Positions 1-10,700 of a DNA stretch of 64,000 nt are shown one piece after another (the first letter of the stretch is position 1; each line of letters starts with the position of its first letter). The DNA lies in NCBI GenBank assembly GCA_008973525.1, contig WACJ01000072.1, forward strand, positions 682,001 to 746,000. The letters are read 5' to 3'. The DNA comes from Stenopsyche tienmushanensis (Eukaryota; Arthropoda; Insecta; Trichoptera; Stenopsychidae). Made by a program: the position numbers and the translations under genes. Under the pieces are notes generated by a model, which searched no databases, was not told the DNA's origin, and was given only the letters and a program-made list of their open reading frames with translations.

Positions 1-175
1 CTTCGGGTGTGGCATCCGATCGCGAAGCGCTCATTCGTCGTGTCAGCGGTCCGAAAAGCGGACCGGTTGAACACATTGAACACACTCTGTCCTCTTTTAG
101 GGCTCTATGATCTGTACGATCACGGCCCTTTAGAATTTAGCTTATATAGGTAGTCCCACCCATAAAAAATTCTTG
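1..175 (+). repeat. Interspersed repeat family D, copy cut by window edge
   Basis: The stretch contains a short perfect hairpin (CGGTCCG, 5-nt loop, CGGACCG) near position 48 and continues to about 175. Related copies occur at 42112-42275 in the same orientation and at 33365-33510 in the opposite orientation, all sharing the hairpin neighbourhood and a 'gatctgtacgatca'-like block. No protein coding is seen. Its class is unknown and its left end lies outside the window. Confidence 0.6.
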
Positions 176-199
176 CCATCGATCGATTTTCGCAAAACA

Positions 200-355
200 C
201 AGTAGATCCACGGTAATCCGACACAGAATCACACTTTTGCATTTTTTACATTGACGAAGCTTTATCGTACATACGTACTATGTTTGTATTGGATGTCGGA
301 TTACAGGAGGCGCCGGATTAGACTGGGGCCGGATTACCGGGGGATAATATACAGT
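200..355. mobile_element. Short pogo/Tigger-like MITE
   Basis: The left end begins CAGTAGATCCACGGTAATCC and the right end carries the inverted 'GGATTACCG...CAG' pattern. This is the terminal repeat style of pogo/Tigger elements. The interior resembles 17440-17570, the end of a pogo-like element with transposase remnants, including 'attgacgaagct' and 'ggatgtc' blocks. It has no coding capacity and its boundaries are approximate. Confidence 0.5.
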
Positions 356-1120
356 TAGTGTCTCAATCATTTAATATGAATACATTTGCTGTTGTGTAGA
401 TGTGTAATTTGTTATCGAAAATGAACGTTCCCTGATGGCATAGCATTTCATTACAAGTTTTTGTAATGAAAAACTTTATTCTTGTTGTATTTTAATGAAC
501 ATTTTAAGCTTAATTAATGCTAGTTTTTGGTGAGTAATACGATGTATGACACAGGCGCGAAAATTTAATGATTTTTTCCTCGTTTTATTGTTGTTTATTT
601 TCCAACAAAAGTAATTGGGAATTTCACAATAATTAAATGAGTGACATTGTCACGTTATATAATAATTAGGCCACTTTTGATGAATGACGTAGATTTTTGT
701 TTAGGATAACAATGAACATTGCGATGGACGATTGGTCATTGAGCGTTGCATGAGTTCCTGGAAGAAAACGACACGTTTTGTAGAGCATAAACTAAATTTT
801 GGATTGTATTTTTTTAGTTTAATTCTTAAAAAAGGAGATAACAAAATTATGTTTTTTGGTCGGTGATTCGTTGATGTCATTCTATAATGTTGTTTGGTCA
901 TCATTGCCTTTGATTTTATTGCATGATATTGAACATTGAGCAATTGTTGCACTTTCAATTCTTGTATAATCAATAGTGTTGCAGGTTGGTCCATTGGGTT
1001 CTATACGCAGAATCCCTACGCAGATTCTGCGCATTGGGAGCTTTTCAGCATCAGATTTTCCGGCGATCCCGAAGCAAACTGACACAAAAACATTGCTGAT
1101 AAACAGTTCATATTGAAGAA
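356..1120. other. Non-coding, upstream of first gene
   Basis: AT-rich DNA. The last 130 bases before the start codon are less AT-rich and probably hold the 5' UTR of the gene at 1121. A small inverted repeat (CGCAGAAT/ATTCTGCG) lies at about 1008-1033. No gene or recognisable transposon is seen. Confidence 0.5.
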
Positions 1121-1981
1121 ATGGATTTTCCCGACACTGGAAGAGGTATGATCAATTGATGATTCTTGTGGAATGTTTAGATTGATTTTTCTATGATTTA
1201 TTTAAATTCGAACCGAATGTAAATTGACATGTAAATAACACAGCATGTTTCCATGAAAACATACCGTGTTATTTCTTTGATGTCATCGAAGCCTTTTATA
1301 CATTTGATTAGATGTTTATTCCAGGAAAATATATATATTTTAAACATAAATCTAGATCTTAACAACTAAGAGAGAAACTATTTCTTGAAAGGAAATGAGC
1401 ATATCATTGATGTCACTTAAATAATTATTTTAGACAATTTTCCTTATATAACACTCATTCAAATTGCTTCAATAAAAATATGATTATATTAGTAAACCAC
1501 TAAACATTATTCTCATAATGAGGTTTCTCAAATATTTTTAATAATACAATAGATCATCACTATATATATTATTTTTTATATGCATTCCTATATTATATAT
1601 TTTACTCAAAAATGTATTTTAAATGCATATTTCTTGTAATAATTTGCTTTTAAATGTATTATCGAATTAAAATTGACATTTTCAGGATATGAAGATGTGG
1701 GGGATCCCCGAGACGTGACTGAATCCGTGGACGAGCTGAAGGCAAAGTTGAATTCGATGAAGCAATTGATGGGCGAAAGAAGAGCTGCCGGTGCTGATAC
1801 ATCCGAACTCTTCAGAGGAAGGCCATCATCTTTAAGAGGAGCAGGCCTCATCAATGGAAATTTTCTCAGTTTCGTCTTCGGTTCTGCCCTTTGTGTTATC
1901 GTCAGCGTCTCAATATACGCGTTTTACAATCTCTATCACGCGGTTCTTAAAAGATTTCCATCTAGACATACAGAATTGTAA
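1121..1981 (+). CDS. Small single-span membrane protein, two exons (unrecognised family)
   Basis: Two exons join cleanly: 1121-1145 (start MDFPDTGR) and 1686-1981, with donor GTATGA and acceptor TTTTCAG, giving 106 residues. The N-terminal part is charged and probably helical, with an ESVDELKAKLNSMKQLMGER stretch. It is followed by a Ser/Gly/Arg-rich linker and one hydrophobic segment at about residues 68-90 (FLSFVFGSALCVIVSVSIYAF). A short basic tail ends in RFPSRHTEL. This layout resembles a tail-anchored or small integral membrane protein with a cytosolic helix. A poly(A) signal AATAAA follows at 2024-2029. I do not recognise the family and assign no function. Codon use and splice signals support a real gene. 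The alternative start inside exon 2 is unlikely because the exon 1 ATG is in frame after splicing. Confidence 0.75.
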
Positions 1982-2023
1982 TCATTTAAATTCTAAAATC
2001 ATTCAAATTTTATAGTGGAATAT

Positions 2024-2029
2024 AATAAA
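2024..2029 (+). terminator. Poly(A) signal of the membrane-protein gene
   Basis: A canonical AATAAA lies 43 bases after the stop codon of the two-exon gene. Confidence 0.6.
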
Positions 2030-2758
2030 ACGACATTCGGTACAAATAGTGTCAGATGACCGTTTTTGTTAGCATAAACTGAATTATTTTACTATAACAA
2101 ATTGTGCTGGAACGAGCGACGTTTATTTGATATTATAAAATATCGGTCCAACCCGAAAAATACTGATAAATGGGTCAATTAGGTCATTTCATTCAATCAT
2201 ATAAATTATCCAATGACATGTGTTCATTAACCGAATTGTATTTTTTAAAAAATGTCTCATTATAAATTGATTTCATTACTTATAGATTTAACAAAATTGT
2301 GCATCGCCTGTGAATGATTTTAAAAGCAGAACATTAAAAAATACATTTTTCGATCGAATTTCTGATTTTATACAATGTTAAAACTATAATTTTGTCCAAT
2401 TTATTAATAAATGATTTTAAAATATGAAATAAATTATTTAATATTTTGTACAACATATTTCCAATATCATGGACCCTTTTTGACAATTATTTTAATATAT
2501 GAAATTCAATTCAATTAATTAAAACTAAAATAAAAACAGCTCAAAAAACCGTTTTGATTTTTAAAAGTAAAACGAATAATATCACAATCAAATTTGCTAT
2601 GACAAATTTGATTCCCCCTTTTATTAAATTTAAACATTGGCTTTTAAATAAAATATATTTTTTTGCAATGGCAATGTTTTTTCAAATGTCACTTAGAGCG
2701 AATTAAAACGACAACATAACCTTAAATTCCTGATCAAGGTATTTTGACGCTCCTTATT
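2030..2758. other. Intergenic AT-rich DNA and DNAJC17 promoter region
   Basis: There is no coding signal. Several AT-rich runs occur. The DNAJC17 start codon lies at the right end, so the promoter and 5' UTR must be in the last few hundred bases, but no core promoter motif is convincing. Confidence 0.5.
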
Positions 2759-5508
2759 ATGGCAGCCAAAAAGATCGAAGATACTGATCTATATGAGCTC
2801 TTGGGCGTCAGTTATGGTGCCGACGTTTCTGAAGTAAGTTTTTTTTTTAATTTTCTTCAGAAAAAATTCAAATAACCTAATACTGCCAATCAATATAGCT
2901 ATAATAGTCAGTGATATACTTCATTTGAAGAATGCTTATTGTTTTAATTCATAATTTTAATAGATTATGAAGTGTCCAAATTCGAATAAATATGTACAAA
3001 TTGAATTTCATTACAAAATTGTATGTATTAAGTCTATTGTATGTATCAAAATTATAACAAGTATTGCCTTTGTCACATTATAGTATATTCAATAGATTTA
3101 TTTGTATTTAACTTTGTTTGCAGATCAAAAAATCTTATCGCAAGAAAGCTTTAGGATGCCATCCCGATAAAAATCCTGATAATCCAAAAGCAGCGGAACT
3201 TTTCCACGAGCTAGCCAAAGCATTAGAGATCCTTCTTGATGATTCGGCTCGGGCCGCTTACGATAGGGTTTTGAATGCCAAAAAAGCTGCTAAAATTCGA
3301 CATCGCGAACTCGACAGCAAACGCCAAAAGTTGATAGACGACTTAGAGAGACGTGAACGCGAAGCTGAACTTAAGTCGAAAAAATATAAGACATACGACG
3401 AGCGAAGCGATGCAGGAAAAATTGCAAATGGAAATAGAGAGGCTACAGAGGGAGGGTTCTAAACTACTGCAAGAAGAACAGGAACGAATGACTCAACAGA
3501 TTCTAATTGAATCGCAAAGACTATCCGAACTCACTCCAGTGTGGAATTCGAGCCAAAATAGAATCAAAATCAAATGGAATGCTTCAAAATTTGATGACGA
3601 CAACGGCGGCTATAACGAAGAAATGCTGAAGCAATTTTTAAAAAAGTACGGTGAAGTCAAAGAACTGATAGTGTCGTCAAATAAAAAAGGAAGTGCCTTA
3701 GTTGAATTTTCTACGAAAGAAGCTTCAGAGATGGCGATTGAATTTGAAAAAGGTAAATTCTTGTATGCATTTTAATTTTGTGGTTTATCGTTAATACATT
3801 AATAGAAAATTTAATATGAAATAAACCCACAAATCGTTGTATTTTATATTTTTGAACTGATGTTTTGTTATTATGGTTGTATGAGAGTAGTCCCAGAAGT
3901 ACCTAAATTAACAAATAAAACAAAAATTTCAACGTAATCTTCTTTTAGCTCAATATACTTTTCCCAGAGATGTTCAATACCTTATTTATAGTGAGATCCA
4001 TCGATCTCCTCGAAATAGCTATCTTCCACCGATTCCTACCTCGTCTTTTCTTCAAGTTTGGAAATAGAAAATAAGGAAGGCTAAATCTGGCAAACTACGA
4101 GGGAGCAATTTCGAACTTGATTTAATTGATTTTGGCCATATAAACCCTAGCCACGTAACAGATGTGTTAATGGGTGTATTGTTTGGATGAAACAACACTT
4201 TATTTTTAGCTAAATGTGGTTGTTTTTTCTTGATTTCATAGCTCAAGTGTTGCAATAAGTTTGCATTGACACAATAACTCGGTTTTATTGCTGTGAAACA
4301 TCGCCAAACACTCGATTCAAACATCTTCACTAGGGTGTTTTTATTCCGTCATTAGCAAATATGTCACTCATCTTGCGCACGGCTTTCTCATGTTTAAATT
4401 TTCACACAATAATTGAAAACCTTTCTTTCAAGGCGTAAATTGAAATTAAAATTGAATAGTGATACATCGGAAGCATCTTATTTTCCGTGAGACGCAATCA
4501 CCGATAGGCTCGACCAATCCTCAACGGAGCTCGCCAGATCCCCTAGAAAGCTCACGTGTGATATCTAGGAGTGAATCTGGACACGAAGTTGAGTTGGGGA
4601 GAACACATCTCCTTGTTTCAAGTGCGAGGGCTGGCGGCTTTGAGGGCGCTCTCTTCCATATACCGTAGACGGAGTGCCCTATCGTCTGTTTAAGACAACA
4701 GTCATTCGTCCAGCGTTCACATATGCCACGCCTGTCTGGAGTAATGCATCCCAATCAAACATTTTAAAGTCGTGCAAAATAAGGCGCTAAAAAACGTTTA
4801 CAATACCACACCGTTCACTAATTTGAAAAGGCTTTATAAAGCAATAAAATTGCCCGACATCAAAGAATATGTTTACAGACTCACTAAATGCTTCTATGCT
4901 AAGATTCTGCTTCATCCCAACCACCCGTATTGTTTCTAGGCAACTACAGCAATGACGGCAGACGTTTTAGATATGTGCACAAAGACATCTTGTTTAAAAA
5001 TGTAAAATAAGCGATGCGAGTCCTCTTTATTGAGCGACATGTGTGCAAGGTGGCATGATGTGCGACGTAAGAACGAACGGTCAAATGAGTAGTAATAAGT
5101 ATTATAATTATTTAGTTTATAAGTTCACAAAGAGGTTTTCACAAGCGATAATTCCTCTATTATATATTATTCTTATGATAACTAATATTTATTAGATGTT
5201 AGAATTTAGCTATGTTTATTTTGTAAAATACGCATTAAATAAAGGTTAATTAAATTATAAAAATAAAAATGTCAGGTTGGGTATTCTCAATTGCTTTTTT
5301 TTAATTCACAGGTTTACCAGAAAATCCGTTGACTTTAAAGTGGATCAAGAACTCAAGTTCAACAACGGCACCCAGAATAATTCCAAACTCTCAAGAGCCG
5401 TCTTTAATTACAGAAAAGGATTATGAGAGTTTAGTGCTTAGGAAAATGAGGCAGGCGGCAGAAAGACAAAAGCTAATTGATGAAATGATGAAAGAAGATC
5501 AAGAATAA
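2759..5508 (+). CDS. DNAJC17: DnaJ homolog subfamily C member 17 (DNAJC17), frame slip in exon 2
   Basis: Three exons: 2759-2833, 3124-3752 and 5312-5508, with GT-AG junctions in compatible phases. The protein starts [17 protein letters not shown] and has an N-terminal J domain with the HPD motif ([12 protein letters not shown]). A charged coiled-coil region follows, then an RRM-like domain ([25 protein letters not shown]). The C-terminus is conserved ([17 protein letters not shown]). This order is diagnostic for DNAJC17, a nuclear, spliceosome-associated J protein related to yeast Cwc23. The J domain reads in one frame and the coiled coil onward in the +1 frame. The switch lies between about 3381 and 3425, as if one base were extra. 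With one base removed the total is 900 nt, 299 residues, close to the human length of 304. Either a sequencing error or a true inactivating mutation could explain it. Intron 2 (3753-5311) holds mariner and LINE debris. Confidence 0.93.
4047..4440 (-). mobile_element. Mariner transposase fragment
   Basis: Read on the minus strand, 4052-4330 encodes [20 protein letters not shown] and [10 protein letters not shown], followed by a degraded 'PDLA' region. This matches the central catalytic part of mariner transposases ('...RPHLAKKKVLFHQDNAPAHTS...'). The expected catalytic Asp in 'HQDNAP' is changed to Asn-Asn. Further 5' sequence at 4331-4440 resembles the 'KLCARW' part of the same family and is related to the fragment at 42286-42531. 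It lies in DNAJC17 intron 2 and is dead. Confidence 0.75.
4441..5075 (+). mobile_element. Jockey-type LINE reverse transcriptase 3' fragment
   Basis: Broken frames on the plus strand give the end of a non-LTR reverse transcriptase: a '[12 protein letters not shown]' block, '[17 protein letters not shown]', and '[22 protein letters not shown]'. These correspond to the thumb region of Jockey-clade elements ('...LGVxLDxxLTWxxHI...KxxLYKxxIRPxxTYAxPVW...VQNKxLR'). Several stops and frame changes show it is inactive. It is inserted in DNAJC17 intron 2, sense to the gene. Confidence 0.75.
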
Positions 5509-5561
5509 ATTGCATGTATTATATTTTATTTAGAATTTAAGCATATTTATGTTAAGTAAAT

Positions 5562-5567
5562 AATAAA
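5562..5567 (+). terminator. Poly(A) signal of DNAJC17
   Basis: AATAAA lies 54 bases after the DNAJC17 stop codon. Confidence 0.6.
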
Positions 5568-5569
5568 AC

Positions 5570-6735
5570 CATTATTGTTCAAACGAAAACAAATTATTTT
5601 TATTTTCATTTCTTAAAATATAAAATGTATATTATATATTTTTAAAAATTTGAATAACCTTATGTACAAAGTTTCATTTAAAATACCAATATTACAATTT
5701 ATAATAACTCTAATAAATTAACATGACATCATATTTAAATTTATTTAATCCAAATGAAAAGTTTCTATATCCCGATTATGAAATAGTCGTAAAATCAACC
5801 CTTTGAAAGCTTATCGTGTACGTGCGAACTATCTTCATTCCTTTATAAAAAAATAAAATATATTTTAACAATTCTGTTGTATTTTAAATTAATTTTATGT
5901 CGACTCAAATGTATTTTTACTATAACTGAATTAGAATTTTGAAGCTGAATCTGTTAACTGAAAACTGTATTGGTACAAATTTTCACTGGATAAATACATT
6001 TTTAACGTACAATTTAGATTTTTTAATTCAAACCCCTGACAGTTTACAATATGTACGATTTTCTTATATGTAATAACATGATACGGATGATCTTTATATT
6101 ATAATATGAACCGTATGAAGTGCGTTTCGAGGATTTGGGCAATAATGTACTAAGAGATTTGATGGAAATAAAATCTGATTAGTCCGTTGGTATGCATACT
6201 ATCTAATTATAATAACTTCCAAATAATGAAAAATCGCTATTAAACAATCTAGGCACTGGGTCTTATTAGTTTTTACTTTTATTGAAATGTAATTTAAATA
6301 TTTTTCACACATTAAGCTAATTTTGCAGACAAAGAACGATCTAAAAACACGATCAAATGAATACACATAATTAATTAAATAACAATTTAGGATAATACAG
6401 CATAATTTTGGAATATAAACGATATAATAACATATCAAATAATAACTAAATATTTTAGCGCAAATAAAAATGTAACAGAATGATAAGCAATGTATTTATT
6501 TAATTTAATGAACACAAAGTATTCGTGTACTTGTGTCTAAAATAAAATGTTTTAATAATTTAAAATATTTTCATTTGTATAGATTATAGGGGAATCATTG
6601 AATTTTGATAGAATTCACTGTTTTTTTTTTTAAAAAAAGTCACAAATGAGCTTATTTCATTGTTCCCTCGTAATAAAATTAGTTTCTTGATCATGAAATA
6701 AATTGCATATTAGCAGAACTCAACATTTTTGCATA
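5570..6735. other. Intergenic AT-rich DNA, no gene seen
   Basis: Highly AT-rich sequence with only short accidental open frames. I see no conserved protein, RNA gene or transposon terminal repeat. Confidence 0.5.
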
Positions 6736-6737
6736 TA

Positions 6738-7687
6738 CAGGGTACTCTCGATTATCCGGGTGCGGATTATCCGTGCTTGAAAAATGTAACGAAAAGTAAT
6801 ATTGTTGTTACCTATCAGTAAGAGAATGATCACCATATTAAGCAGTTACGATACCACGGGCACAATAAATATAGAAAGAAGGGTGAAACAAGGTGGCACC
6901 ATCAACATTAGCAAACCAAATGTTATTATAAATTACAATATGAATATGGGAGGCGTCGACAAAGCTTATTTTATGAGAAAATCTTGCAAATGGTGGAGAA
7001 AGATTTTTTCTGGAGATTAGAGATCTGTATAATAAATGGTTACATCTTATATAAGATGTAAGCTAGAAAAGAAAACAGGACACCTATGTCACATTTTATG
7101 TTTATTTGAAAATTGATCGAAAAACTTGTAGGTGATGGAACGTCTTCAAAACTAGGAAGACCATCGGCCTCAGACAAAGATGAAACTGCTTATCGTATCA
7201 AAATAGGAATAAAAGCGATTTGAGTCGTCTTTCTGTTGTCTAAAAAGAAACTAAACACCACTAAGTCGGTGGTATCCGATCTTAACTTGTCCTTCTTCTG
7301 CAAGATAATTCACCCAACTATACTGGGAACACGCACCTTACAGTTTATAGAGGCATTAGGAGGGCAGTGATTTTAAGACAGTGCTGTGATCGAACAATAC
7401 GTGCGCAACTGGTTTTCGGAGCAACCGCCTTCTTTCTTCAATGACGGTTTCTTATCTGATCGATCGTAAGGCTTTTTTATGGAAGAGAACTATGTAGAAA
7501 AATAAGATACTCCATTTGTGTTTTTATACATCGTTAATAAATTTGTATTCTTAATAAATAATGAATTTTAAAATTATGAAATAAATATGATATTATTAAT
7601 ATATTCGAAACCAAGTAAAAATTTGACGATTTAAATTGTCCGTACCCTTACTCCCCAGCATTAGCCTGGATAATCGAGAGTCTACTG
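6738..7687 (+). mobile_element. Tigger-type TIR element enclosing piggyBac-like transposase remnant
   Basis: The ends are inverted repeats: left CAGGGTACTCTCGATTATCC, right (reverse complement) CAGTAGACTCTCGATTATCC. Both are flanked by TA, as for Tc1/mariner/pogo insertions. The inside (6802-7200) encodes a piggyBac-type C-terminal block on the plus strand: 'MNMGGVDKAYFMRKSCKWWRK' in pieces, then a degraded part with 'LGRPS'. The transposase class therefore does not match the terminal repeats. That suggests a piggyBac-derived fragment captured by, or inserted in, a pogo-type element. It ends 75 bases from the COG2 stop codon. Confidence 0.65.
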
Positions 7688-7762
7688 TATGTATGTATTT
7701 TCATGCTTTTGAACTTATTGCGAGATGAACCTTTTTTAAATTAGGCACTAATTTTAAAGCAC

Positions 7763-10700
7763 TTATTGGAGTACATTGCTCTTTGTATTAGTTGCTTTTT
7801 CCACCAAGTTCAACAAGTCATTCAGTTTCTCTACACGGTCCTTGTAGACCTTAATATCGGAAAGAGTTCTACAATAAGTTTCAACATCCACTTTCAGCTG
7901 TAATCTGATTTTATCATCATCAGATAAACCGGATTTTTCCAAATTTTGCTGTGAAGGTCGATCGCGGATTTGTTTCAATCGTCTCAATGAATCCTCTGTT
8001 TTTTGAATGGAGGTCAATACATCTTCAGTTGCAGTATAATATCTGTAAATAAATAGAATTGTTATAGCAATAGAATTTCCACAGGAGATTGAATCGATAT
8101 ATTTCATGATGTACTCACTGTGTAGTAATGATAGAAAAAATTGCTTCCAACCAATTTATAATATCCTTTTCTCCGATATCTGCTTTATAGTTGTTGTGAA
8201 AATCCAAAGATGCTTTCATTAACGTCGTAACATAATTACAAGATTTTGTAGGTACATCCCTGTTGGTTTTACGGAAAAGTCGTGGAATGTCATTGATTTG
8301 TTTCAAATGCACTACACTTTCTGAACTCAGTGAGAGTACAACTGTTTTTTGTATTTGTGGTAATTTTGAAAGCAATAATGTTTGAGAATCACACAGACAT
8401 TTTTCAAAAATACCTATGTGTTTTGTTGGATTTATTCTTGTTTTAACAATTTCTAAAAAAGTTGGGAAGCATCTCAATAATTCCCTTATGTCCGAGTGCA
8501 AAGATACTAAAAACTTTATTCTATCTGCATTTAATTTATCAGTGTTAGTATTTTCTATTGTGATATTGTTTTGACTTGATTGGTTGGTAGCGGTCCACGG
8601 CTAAAAGTATTATTTAAAAATTAGAATTTTTGTACATTTTTATTTAACACATTCGTCGCCCGTCGAAGTTCTTCGAGGGGACCAAATTCGATAGTCAGAG
8701 TATAAAAGACTTATGGCCCGTCTTCTATCAACTGTTGTTAATCTTAGATCTATTTAACAAAAACAAATAGAAGACGGCAGCCACAATATAAAAAAATGGT
8801 TCTGCGAACAAAAATGCAGATTTTTAAACTGTTCTCGAAAGATGTGTTAAGGTAGATACTTGGAAGTCTATGTGAAAGACGTAATTTTAAGATTGTATAA
8901 CGAGGATGCATATACAAGTGAAGATCTTGAGATGTTAGCAGAACTGGCTGTAGATGAAGAGGAGATCATCAACGGACAACACTTATTTATATCCACCAGA
9001 AATGTCTACTTCGAATAGAATTATAAAAATATCACCCAAGGTGAAGTACTTTCGTTATTTATGGATGAAAAAATCGCACAAATGACCAGTGAAAAGCATA
9101 GAGTGGTATCCCAAATTGCCATTACATTTACTCGTAGGAATAACCATAGTTCATAACTTCATGTTGTGTCTCAAGGCGTCTCCCTATTTAGAAGTCCATA
9201 AAATTCCACAGGGCAAACATATTAAAAATAATTAAATATGGGTGACTTGGCGACGCATGTGTTAATTATATTTTCAAATGCAATGGTTCATAAAATATGT
9301 TGTATTTATAATAGTTAATAATTGATAACAAAATAATTTTATAAGTTTAATTTTTCTTAAATTAAACAGTAATCAAATATATAAAAATTAATCTTTGTTT
9401 GTTCGTATTTAATGCACTGCCATACCGTTCATCCGACTGCGTTAAAACTTCGTCAACTAATTGTTCACATTTGTGGAAATAACATAGGCATAGTTAAAAT
9501 ATTATTTGTGTACACAATTTGTTATGCGAGACATTTAGCATATGCACTATGTTGGCGCATATTGGTCTGGTGGTTCCCAATGTAAATAAAGCACTACAAC
9601 CGTCGATTTGTTATGTATTTACTAAGTATTCGGTCTTCAGACTATACCGTGAGGCGGTAACACACAAATGTCATCATTTTAATTCATACCCGGATCAATT
9701 CGTTAAGTGACATCAGCGAAAACATATTTGAGTCACTTTTAAATTCTATGTTTGGCCTCCATTGCTAAGCTTCGCCTAAATTCCGGGTATTCTATGTTAA
9801 ATTTTGCCCAAAGTTTGTGCGATTTTGCAAGAAATTCATTAAATTCTACTTCTTTTGTAATTTTGATATGATTCTTAAACCAGCTATTGGATTGAAACGA
9901 CATTTTAGTGGTGCCTACAAAAAAGTTTACTGCATTGATAGCAGTGCTTTTCAATATGTGGTGTGTGCATCAGCACGATAAAATGCAAAAATTGACGTTT
10001 TGATTTGAATTATATGAATAGGCATTGATTAAATGATACGTAAACACACTAACAAAACATAAGGTTTAGTTATTCATTCAGTTAGTTCATCGTCTATATA
10101 AAATTATATTTGAATTTTGTATTTTAATACTGAAAATTGGCGTGCCTATAATTTTTCTTCGAAATATAAATCCGCCACGACATGTAGCGACGGCACCGTG
10201 CTTTTAGTGAAAAAAATGATCAATAATATCATCAAATCTACATTTTGAAATGAAAAATTTCAAAGAGAAGATGCTCCTGTGTCCCTATGATTCCTATTGA
10301 TTTGCTATTTGAATTGAAATGTGTGCAGTTTCCGATGCGAGCACCAACAAAGCACAGGAATACACAGGGTATGTGTGCATGCTTCTCACATGGATAGCTG
10401 TATATGGGCTGCTCATGCCCTTCTCATTTATTTGCACCACGCATTCAAAGCAACGGCAATGCATGGTTCAACACCGCGTATTGACAGCACTGGGCGAAGG
10501 ATGCCTATCACCAAGACGCTGGCAGTTAATCCGTGTCCATGAGTCCGACAGGAGACTCGAAATATCGAAAAGAGTTACATTAGAAAACTTAATTTAACTC
10601 TCAAATAATTACTAAGCGCGATCATATACCATTTTTTAGCGTAATTAAAAATATATGAAAGCACTTCAATAAATAGAATCAAAACATTATTGTTAATTTT

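Noticed and set aside
10319..10597. 92-codon open frame with hydrophobic stretch in COG2 intron 4
   Set aside because: It lies inside the Helitron-like repeat interior and has no recognisable domain. It is kept only as a possible captured fragment in the findings.
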